DNA from: Bacteroidales bacterium UBA4814
Lineage (GTDB): Bacteria > Bacteroidota > Bacteroidia > Bacteroidales > UBA7960
Direction of reading: 5' to 3'
NCBI GenBank assembly: GCA_002402465.1
Contig: DHFW01000013.1
Span: 1 to 61,211 of the forward strand
DNA length: 61,211 nucleotides
Notes under the pieces: model-generated
What the model was told of the DNA's origin: nothing
Database searches by the model: none
Seen by the model: the letters and a program-made list of their open reading frames with translations, nothing else
Part shown: piece by piece, positions 15,425 to 23,473 of the stretch
How the letters are laid out: each line of letters opens with the position of its first letter
How positions within the stretch are numbered: position 1 is the first letter of the stretch
Translations under genes and position numbers: made by a program

Positions 15425-15478
15425 AACAATTATAACAATTATAATATTTATAACCATGGCAACCATGGCAACCATGAC
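15425..15478. repeat. Degenerate 9-base tandem array, six units
   Basis: Six gapless 9-base units, each starting AA: two AACAATTAT, one AATATTTAT, two AACCATGGC and one AACCATGAC. Period and phase hold although the unit changes completely halfway. It lies just upstream of the likely -7 element of the helicase gene. Confidence 0.65.
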
Positions 15479-15493
15479 AACAAAAAAAATCCC

Positions 15494-15501
15494 TATCTTT
15501 G
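15494..15501 (+). promoter_or_regulatory. Bacteroidetes -7 element, helicase gene
   Basis: TATCTTTG fits TAnnTTTG. It ends 61 bases before the TTG start of the helicase gene. No clear -33 element; the 9-base array occupies that place. Confidence 0.35.
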
Positions 15502-15562
15502 CCCATTTACAGGCTTATTTCCAGAAATATTTCATTTAAATTTACCCTAAACTTTTATTACT

Positions 15563-16843
<1,281 letters not shown>

Positions 16844-16859
16844 TTTAAATTGAAATGCT

Positions 16860-18422
16860 ATGCTTCCTTTTCAGAAACGATTGAGCAACGGATTTTATGC
16901 TATTCTTAGCCTTCCTGCAACGGCTATGGGCTTTGGGCTGGTAGTGCAGATTGCAGCCCTTAGCTGGCTGCTTAGTACCAAATACGGCCTCAACCTGCAG
17001 GAAATAGGCCTGGTGTGGGCCACAGGCCCACTGGCAGGCATCCTGGGGCAGGTCATTATTGGCATTGTAAGCGACAATGTTTGGGTTTGGAATGGCCGCC
17101 GAAAAATCTTTATCTGGATTGGAGGCGTAATTGCTGCTCTGGGCTTGCTTGCCTTGCCAAATATTGGATTGATACAGAACGTGCTGGGGCTCGAAGGCGT
17201 GCTGGGCATTGCCATTATCGTTTCCCTCTCCATCGACCTGGCCATTAATGTTAGCTTTAACCCAACCAGGTCCCTTATTGCCGACGTTACACCCGAAGGT
17301 CGCCCAAGAACCAAGGGCTTCACCTGGATGCAAACCGTTTCGGGCTCTTTTGGCGTGCTGGGTTATTTCATTGGCGCCGTTTTCAATAATTATGTCCTCA
17401 TTTATTTTGGGGTGTTCCTGGTGTTTGTTTTTTCCATTCTGCCCCCGTTTTTCATTAAAGAGCCCCGCTTTCTTGGCGTGGCCGGTGGGGACGAAATAAA
17501 GACCGAAAAACCACCCAAGAACAAGGTCTCTTTATGGGAAATCATGCGAACTATTCTGCCTCTATGGGGATTCCTGCTCTATGCCCTATATATCATTCTG
17601 ACAAAGATTACCCCCATGCCCCTAATTCCTGGCTACAAGCTGGAGATGGTTGCCGCCGCTCTTACAGTGGTTTTGATTATCTATACGCTCTCGAAAAAGG
17701 AGAGGGGGATTTCCAGAGAGCGCGATGGCTTTATTGGTTTTCGCAAGGTGCTGGCCGCGCATTCATTTACCTGGATAGGTGTGCAGGCCATGTTTATATA
17801 CTTTTTTGCTTTTGTTAAATATCGTATTCCTGACCTTTCGGGAGATTTGTTTGAACCGGGATATTTGACATCTTTCCTGTCCAGTCCATCCGATGCAGCA
17901 GGCTTTGATCAGGTCAATAACCTGATCGGATCCATTACCAACTGGAGCTTGCTGTCGCTTAACCTGGTGGCCGCTATTATCCCGGTGTTGCTGCTCGAAC
18001 CTCTTGCTGCCCGCTTTGGACGCGTTAAAACCCATGCCACTTCACTGTTATTCCTTACAATGGGGTATCTTGGGCTTTATTTTGCCGGCTTTAGCCCTGC
18101 ACTGATCTATGCCTTTATGGCCTTGGCTGGCATTGGCTGGGCAGCCACCATTTCGCTGCCTTTTGCCATTATGTCGCAAAAAATCCCGCAAACCAAAATG
18201 GGTATGTACATGGGCCTTTTCAACCTTTCAGTGGTATTGCCTCAGTTCGTGGCCAGCTTTGCCGTAGGCGAATTCCTCGACCAGGTCGACAACCAGGCTA
18301 CCTTGTTTTTGATTTGCGCAGCTACGGTGTTGGTTTCGGCCATCACCTGGTACCTGGTAAAAGAACCTGCTGATGTGTACACCGAAAATCCCGTGGTGAT
18401 TGAAGAGCAAAGAAATCAGTGA
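16860..18422 (+). CDS. MFS sugar transporter, SLC45-like
   Basis: 520 residues with about 12 membrane segments. The N-terminal half has the pattern GFGLVVQIAALSWLLS and, after the second helix, GIVSDNVWVWNGRRK, the D-x-x-x-x-x-x-GRR-K loop of the major facilitator superfamily and in particular of sucrose/maltose (SLC45-type) carriers. NPTRSLIADVTPEGRRxK-like sequence (NPTRSLIADVTPEGRPRTKG, about residues 138-157) is also typical. A sugar-proton symport role is inferred from the family. No sugar-processing gene is adjacent. Ends 17 bases before a strong bidirectional terminator. Confidence 0.82.
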   Translation: MLPFQKRLSNGFYAILSLPATAMGFGLVVQIAALSWLLSTKYGLNLQEIGLVWATGPLAGILGQVIIGIVSDNVWVWNGRRKIFIWIGGVIAALGLLALPNIGLIQNVLGLEGVLGIAIIVSLSIDLAINVSFNPTRSLIADVTPEGRPRTKGFTWMQTVSGSFGVLGYFIGAVFNNYVLIYFGVFLVFVFSILPPFFIKEPRFLGVAGGDEIKTEKPPKNKVSLWEIMRTILPLWGFLLYALYIILTKITPMPLIPGYKLEMVAAALTVVLIIYTLSKKERGISRERDGFIGFRKVLAAHSFTWIGVQAMFIYFFAFVKYRIPDLSGDLFEPGYLTSFLSSPSDAAGFDQVNNLIGSITNWSLLSLNLVAAIIPVLLLEPLAARFGRVKTHATSLLFLTMGYLGLYFAGFSPALIYAFMALAGIGWAATISLPFAIMSQKIPQTKMGMYMGLFNLSVVLPQFVASFAVGEFLDQVDNQATLFLICAATVLVSAITWYLVKEPADVYTENPVVIEEQRNQ

Positions 18423-18438
18423 TTTAAGAAACAAAAAA

Positions 18439-18466
18439 CCGCCCCAGCAATCTGAGGCGGTTTTTT
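18439..18466. terminator. Bidirectional rho-independent terminator
   Basis: CCGCC (18439-18443) plus CAG (18445-18447) pair with CTG (18452-18454) plus GGCGG (18456-18460), with one mismatch. Six T follow and a run of A precedes, so it can serve both the transporter (plus) and ilvE (minus). Confidence 0.85.
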
Positions 18467-18483
18467 ATGACTACAATACATTT

Positions 18484-19503
18484 TTAGTCCAGCACAGTAA
18501 CCCAGCCGTGAGGGTCGGGCTCTTCGCCATACTGAATGCCCTGAAGTTTTTTGAAAAGCTTGGTTGATACCGGGCCGGCTTGTCCGTCTTTTGCAAATTC
18601 GTAAACTTTCCCGGTTTCACGAATGGTGATCTTTCCAATGGGCGAAATGATGGCTGCGGTTCCGCAGGCACCAGCCTCCTCAAAGGTTTCCAGTTCCTCA
18701 ACGGCAACCTGCCGGCGTTCAACCTTTAAACCCAAATCTTCGGCCAATTGCATCAGGCTCATATTGGTGATGGAAGGCAGGATAGAATTTGATTTTGGGG
18801 TAATATAGGTGTTGTTCTTAACGGCAAAGAAGTTGGCTGGGCCGGCTTCGTCAATGTATTTCTTTTCTTTGGCTTCCAGGAAAATTACCGATGCAAAACC
18901 TTCGGCTTTGGCTCTTTCCATTGCCAAAAGGCTGCCGGCATAGTTTCCGCCCACTTTAATGTGGCCTGTTCCCTGGGGTGCTGCACGGTCGAAATCGCTA
19001 ATGATCTGCATGCTTACCGGGTTGAAGCCTTCCTTGAAATAGGGGCCAACCGGGCCAACAAACACCATAAACATATATTCCTTTGCAGGGCTTACACCCA
19101 CTTGCACGCCGGTGCCAATAAGCAGCGGGCGTATATAAAGGGCAGCACCATATCCGTAGGGTGGTACAAAGCGTTCGTTGAGTTTAACGGCTTTCACGAT
19201 CATTTCATAAAACAACTCATCCGGAACCCTGGCCATCAGTATGCCATCGGCCGACTTGCGCATGCGTTTGGCGTTTTCCTGCCAGCGGAACAAACGAATC
19301 TTACCATCCTTGCCGCGATAAGCCTTCATGCCTTCAAAGGCTTCCTGCCCGTAGTGCAGGCAGGTGGCTGCCATGTGAATATTTACATACTCGGATGAAG
19401 ATACTTCAATCTCACCCCATTTGCCATCGCGGTAGTAGCAGCGAACGTTGTAGTCTGTTTTGAAATACCCGAAAGGAAGTTTTCCCCAGTCTATGTTTTG
19501 CAT
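18484..19503 (-). CDS. ilvE: Branched-chain amino acid aminotransferase
   Basis: 339 residues, class IV PLP aminotransferase of the longer (BCAT-II) type. K183 in GHIKVGGNYA binds PLP. Other family marks are CLHYGQEAFEGMKAYR (about residues 48-63), ALYIRPLLIGTG and EEAGACGTAAIISPIG near the C-terminus, which binds the cofactor phosphate. It makes or breaks down leucine, isoleucine and valine with 2-oxoglutarate. It stands alone; no other ilv or leu gene is present. Shares a terminator with the convergent transporter. Confidence 0.93.
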   Translation of the reverse strand: MQNIDWGKLPFGYFKTDYNVRCYYRDGKWGEIEVSSSEYVNIHMAATCLHYGQEAFEGMKAYRGKDGKIRLFRWQENAKRMRKSADGILMARVPDELFYEMIVKAVKLNERFVPPYGYGAALYIRPLLIGTGVQVGVSPAKEYMFMVFVGPVGPYFKEGFNPVSMQIISDFDRAAPQGTGHIKVGGNYAGSLLAMERAKAEGFASVIFLEAKEKKYIDEAGPANFFAVKNNTYITPKSNSILPSITNMSLMQLAEDLGLKVERRQVAVEELETFEEAGACGTAAIISPIGKITIRETGKVYEFAKDGQAGPVSTKLFKKLQGIQYGEEPDPHGWVTVLD

Positions 19504-19614
19504 AACTCTACGATTTTTTAAAAAGTTAAGAATAATAGCAGTTTGCCTGCTAAATTATAATAATTTTTTATAATCTCCTTAGGTTCTGCTTCTTTTTTTT
19601 GTCAAAAAACGCCT

Positions 19615-21111
19615 TTATTGGTTATATCTTGTAATGGCATCCATAACCCTTGTCATTTTTTCGCGCATGCTTGCTGGGGTGCCGTTATAATCGTTCACAA
19701 TAAAAGCGAAAGCCAGGGTTTTTCCGTCGGAAGATTTGGTGTATCCGGCGTAAGAACGCACATTTGCAAGGAATCCGCTTTTGGCTCGCAACACACCTTC
19801 GGAGGGTGTTCCCCTGAAGCTGGAGGCAATGGAGCCTGAGCGGCCGGCCAAAGGGAGTCCTTGCTGAAAACGATCGAAAAAAGCTTGCCGGGCTGTAATT
19901 TCCAGCACCCTGGCCAGCTGATAGGTGGTGATCCGGTTCGAAGGAGAAAGCCCGCTGCCATCATGCAGAAACATGCCATCCACGTCCAACCCCATTTTTT
20001 TCCAGTGCTCTTTTACGGCCTCGGTGCCTGCGGCGGTGTTTCCTTGGCCTCCCGCATTTCTTCCCAAGGTTTTCAGCAGGTTTTCGGCAAAGGTGTTTAC
20101 ACTGTTCAGGTTAGTATGCGCGGCAATATCAGCGAGGTCAGGCGAGGTCCAGAAGCCCAGGTGTTGCCATTCTGCGGCTGGTTCTATGCCAGCTTGCAAA
20201 GCCCTGCGATGGCTAAGCGGGGGATGATTTTGTGAAATAGTGTTGCGGCTGAGGTAATCGCTGAAAGCCACTGCCACAAAATAGGGCGGGTCGGGTATGG
20301 AGCCCCTTACGGGGAAATTGCTGCTTCCCAGTGGCACGGTGCCGGTAAGGGTTCGCTGCATCTGGTAAGGTGCCCCAAAAATGTACACCTGATCGCCCGA
20401 ACCCCTGGTACCTGTGGTAACCTGGTTAATAAACTCCATTCCTGCAATGACTGGCTCAGTCATTGCAACGCGTGCTGCTTGCCCTAAAGCATTGCCGGCT
20501 TCAAAATACACGGTGTACATATTTTCGTTGGCCGTTAGGCCGCTGGCTCCGGCTCCAAAGTAATTGCCCATATCTTCCCACAACCATTTGCGTGGAATGA
20601 GTTCCTGGTCAAATACCGATTCATCAGCAAGTACCCGCCCGTTTATTTGCCTGATGCCGGCATTTTTTATGGTCAACAGCCATGCGGCAAATACCTGGTC
20701 AAGATTTAGTGAGTCGTGCATACCGGTTGAGCCAAAGGAGGGATCGCCGCTGCCTTTGATAATCAAGTCGCCCAGCAAGATTCCGCTGGAATCAATCTGG
20801 CCGGAATAACCGATGGATGTTTGATAGCGGAAATCTGGCCCCAGCATCATCAGGGCCGAAGCGGTAGTGAGTAACTTTTGGGTGGAAGCGGGTACCAGGG
20901 CCTGATGCTCGTTGCGCGAAACGACAGTTCGACCGGTTTCTATGTCAATTACACAAAACCCCCAGGAGGCGTTCTTGAGGGCAGGGTCACTGGCAAAGCG
21001 GTTCAATTCCCGTTCAAGATAGTTTTGAGCGGGTGACTGCCCGGAGAAAAAGAAAAAAAACAGCAGGGCGGGTACCAGTAATAACAGGCGGGGTTTAGGC
21101 ATAGGCAACAT
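19615..21111 (-). CDS. dacB: D-alanyl-D-alanine carboxypeptidase/endopeptidase, PBP4 family (S13)
   Basis: 498 residues with an N-terminal signal (PRLLLLVPALLFFFFF). Penicillin-binding motifs: S76-T-Q-K79 (SxxK), S338-V-N340 (SxN) and K444-S-G446 (KTG-type, here KSG). The long insert between the first two motifs is the S13/PBP4 mark. The enzyme removes terminal D-Ala or cuts cross-links in the periplasm. ATG at 21111-21109 overlaps the stop of the upstream MCE gene by one base (TAATG), so they are co-translated. An in-frame ATG nine bases on is an equally possible start. Confidence 0.9.
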   Translation of the reverse strand: MLPMPKPRLLLLVPALLFFFFFSGQSPAQNYLERELNRFASDPALKNASWGFCVIDIETGRTVVSRNEHQALVPASTQKLLTTASALMMLGPDFRYQTSIGYSGQIDSSGILLGDLIIKGSGDPSFGSTGMHDSLNLDQVFAAWLLTIKNAGIRQINGRVLADESVFDQELIPRKWLWEDMGNYFGAGASGLTANENMYTVYFEAGNALGQAARVAMTEPVIAGMEFINQVTTGTRGSGDQVYIFGAPYQMQRTLTGTVPLGSSNFPVRGSIPDPPYFVAVAFSDYLSRNTISQNHPPLSHRRALQAGIEPAAEWQHLGFWTSPDLADIAAHTNLNSVNTFAENLLKTLGRNAGGQGNTAAGTEAVKEHWKKMGLDVDGMFLHDGSGLSPSNRITTYQLARVLEITARQAFFDRFQQGLPLAGRSGSIASSFRGTPSEGVLRAKSGFLANVRSYAGYTKSSDGKTLAFAFIVNDYNGTPASMREKMTRVMDAITRYNQ

Positions 21112-22067
21112 TAGTTTCTTCCGAAAACCGAAACATTTATGTATCGCCGCGGATTTTCACGAATATCTTCGAGCAACAAATCGAGTTGTTTAGAGGATTG
21201 CTCGAGGTTACGGTACAGCTCTTCGTCGTTTACCAGCAGCCCAACGCTACCTTCGCCCCGGTTGATTTTTTCCATGGTTTCAGAAAAAGCCTCCATGGTT
21301 TTGTTCACATCCTCCATGGTCTTGGCAAGCTCAAGGGCAGCCAGCGTATCGCTTATTCCGGAAAAGTTCTGAATGATATTGGTTATGGCCTCATTGTTCT
21401 GGCGCAGGTTGGTCGAAATAGACTCAGCGTTGGCCACAATCACAGCCAGGCGACTTGCCTGTTGCGAGAAGGTCGAATCGATAGTGGCCGTGGTTTCCTC
21501 CAGGTTGACAATGGTTTGCCTGATGCCATCGAAGCTGCGGGTGATGTTGTCTCGGGTTTCGGCATCGAAAATGTATTGTATCACGGCCAACACTGAATCA
21601 GCCTGTGCAAGCAGGTTTTCGGCCTGATGTTTCAGCGGAAGCATTTGCTGTCCCACTTCTTCGATGACCGAAGCCGAGATAAGGGAAGGCAGGGTATCGC
21701 CGTTGATGACGGGAATGCCGGAATTGCCCAGCAAAATTTCGATTTCGCGAAAGCCCATAAAGTCGGCTCCTGTGAGTCGTGCCACAGAGTTATTGGGAAT
21801 ATTGATCTCCATTTTCATGATCATTTTTACCATGATGCGTCCCGAGCCATCGGGATGAAAGTAGATCTGATCGACCTGACCGATTTTTACCCCACTCAAC
21901 ACCACGGGATTGGACTCTACCAGTCCGCTCACATTTTCATACACTGCATAAACGCTAAGCTGGCGCGAGAAAATGTCTTTCCCCTTCAGGTAGGTCAAAC
22001 CCCAGATAAAAAGGAAAAGGGTTATGGCCATTATTAATCCAAGTTTAACTTCTCTGGTAATTTTCAT
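21111..22067 (-). CDS. MCE/MlaD-family lipid transport protein
   Basis: 318 residues from the ATG at 22067-22065; the in-frame TTG nine bases upstream is less likely. An inner-membrane helix (about residues 6-25, KLGLIMAITLFLFIWGLTYLKG) is followed by an MCE domain (about 35-115: YENVSGLVESNPVVLSGVKIGQV, then GFREIEILLGNSG). A long helical region (about 150-300) follows, likely oligomeric. MCE proteins are the periplasmic subunits of ABC systems that move phospholipids between membranes. The usual partners MlaE and MlaF are not in the window. It overlaps dacB by one base. Confidence 0.88.
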   Translation of the reverse strand: MKITREVKLGLIMAITLFLFIWGLTYLKGKDIFSRQLSVYAVYENVSGLVESNPVVLSGVKIGQVDQIYFHPDGSGRIMVKMIMKMEINIPNNSVARLTGADFMGFREIEILLGNSGIPVINGDTLPSLISASVIEEVGQQMLPLKHQAENLLAQADSVLAVIQYIFDAETRDNITRSFDGIRQTIVNLEETTATIDSTFSQQASRLAVIVANAESISTNLRQNNEAITNIIQNFSGISDTLAALELAKTMEDVNKTMEAFSETMEKINRGEGSVGLLVNDEELYRNLEQSSKQLDLLLEDIRENPRRYINVSVFGRN

Positions 22068-22172
22068 TGATAACAAGTTGTAATAAATAGGTTAAGTTGA
22101 ACTTGCATGAAAAATGGCCCAATGGATTTATTAACATGCAGGTAAAATAAAACAGTAAATCGGGTAAAAAGT

Positions 22173-23363
22173 TTAGGGTTTGATGGTTCTTTGGTTAATC
22201 AGCCGCACCGCTTCGGCAGGCGATATTCGTTCGTTGTTTTGAAAGGCCACCACAAAGGCATCTCTGAAGCCTGCTCTTTGCACTCTTTCCTGTAAGGCCG
22301 CGGCGGATTCGAGGCTGGTTTCGTTTCCGACGGTATATTTATACAGCCCATCATGAAAATAAAATTCCACGTTTTGAAGGCCCATGAACTCGGGTGAATC
22401 GGGCGGCATCAGGGTGCTGGTAGAGGCAAACTGTACCTTAAAAACGATATCGGAATTGCTATGTATATTGTTTGCGGGCTGCGTGTTTTGCTGGCTTTGC
22501 CTGGCAGGCGGGTTGGGGGTTGCAGGCTGGCTGAGCTGGGACTGTGTGTTTGCGCTGGCCAGCATTTGCTGCTCGTGGGCAGCGGCAAGCTGGTCCTGCG
22601 CCGTTTTGTAATCACGAAAAGCCCTGAATAAAGCGGAAGCAATTTGCGTCTGGCCCTCTTCTGAGGCCAGGTATTGTTCTTCCTGGGGATTGCTTAAAAA
22701 GCCCACCTCCACCAAAACGGAGGGCATGGTGGCCCGGTAAAGCACCAGGAAGCCTGCCTGCTTCACTCCCCTGTCAAAGCGCCTGGCCCTTTCCCTGAAC
22801 TGATCTTGTATCAAAGAAGCCATGGTAAGGCTTTGGTTTAGATAAGCATTTTGGAAAAGGCTGAAGATAATGTTCGACTCGGGTGAGTTGGGGTCATAGC
22901 CATCGTAAGTTTCGAGATAATTGTCCTCATACAAAATGGCCGCATTCTCAAGTTTTGCCACCTCCAGGTTGGCCTGGTTGCGGTGGGGCCCCAGCACAAA
23001 GGTCTCTGTGCCGTAAGCCAATCGGTTTGGTGCAGAATTGCAATGAATACTAATAAACAGGTCGGCTTGGTTTTCATTAGCAATGCGGGTGCGGTCGTGA
23101 AGCTGAACATCAATGTCTGTTTCGCGGGTATAAATCACCTTTACATCCGGAAGATTTTGCTTGATGTACTCACCAAGTTTTAGGGAAATAGCAAGGGCAA
23201 CGTCTTTTTCCATCACCTTTCGGCCCACTGCTCCCGGAGCTTTGCCTCCGTGCCCGGGGTCAATCACCACGGTACTGACGTATCCCTTGCGGTCGGCAAG
23301 AAGTTCTGCGGGTGCAACCACCAGCAGAAACAACATACCAAAAATTATAAAGAAACGTTTCAC
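22173..23363 (-). CDS. N-acetylmuramoyl-L-alanine amidase with SPOR-like tail
   Basis: 396 residues from a GTG start. After a signal peptide (1-23), an Amidase_3 domain follows: VIDPGHGG with zinc ligand H38, E52 in MEKDVAL, the His of SIHCNS, and the catalytic Glu of LVEVGFLSNPQEE. This enzyme cuts the amide bond between muramic acid and the stem peptide. After a Q/N-rich linker (about 265-300) the last 95 residues (VFKVQFAS..., YKYTVGNETSLESAAALQERV) look like a SPOR domain, which binds denuded glycan at the division septum. Divergent from lptD. Confidence 0.88.
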   Translation of the reverse strand: MKRFFIIFGMLFLLVVAPAELLADRKGYVSTVVIDPGHGGKAPGAVGRKVMEKDVALAISLKLGEYIKQNLPDVKVIYTRETDIDVQLHDRTRIANENQADLFISIHCNSAPNRLAYGTETFVLGPHRNQANLEVAKLENAAILYEDNYLETYDGYDPNSPESNIIFSLFQNAYLNQSLTMASLIQDQFRERARRFDRGVKQAGFLVLYRATMPSVLVEVGFLSNPQEEQYLASEEGQTQIASALFRAFRDYKTAQDQLAAAHEQQMLASANTQSQLSQPATPNPPARQSQQNTQPANNIHSNSDIVFKVQFASTSTLMPPDSPEFMGLQNVEFYFHDGLYKYTVGNETSLESAAALQERVQRAGFRDAFVVAFQNNERISPAEAVRLINQRTIKP

Positions 23364-23441
23364 CAGTAATAAGCGATTTTTAATTAGTTTTGCCCCTGCT
23401 TACCTTTGGTAATATTACGCAAAAGGCCCATTCTTATTATA

Positions 23442-23473
23442 CAAAAGTAACATTAATTAAAATTGGGTACAAA
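23442..23473 (-). promoter_or_regulatory. Promoter of the amidase gene
   Basis: On the minus strand TTTG (23473-23470), 20 bases, then TACTTTTG (23449-23442): a good match to the Bacteroidetes TTTG/TAnnTTTG promoter. It lies 79 bases before the amidase GTG and overlaps the first codons of lptD on the other strand. Confidence 0.55.

Noticed and set aside
1424..15478. Short tandem arrays as possible CRISPR
   Set aside because: Units are 7-9 bases with no spacers; no cas genes are present.
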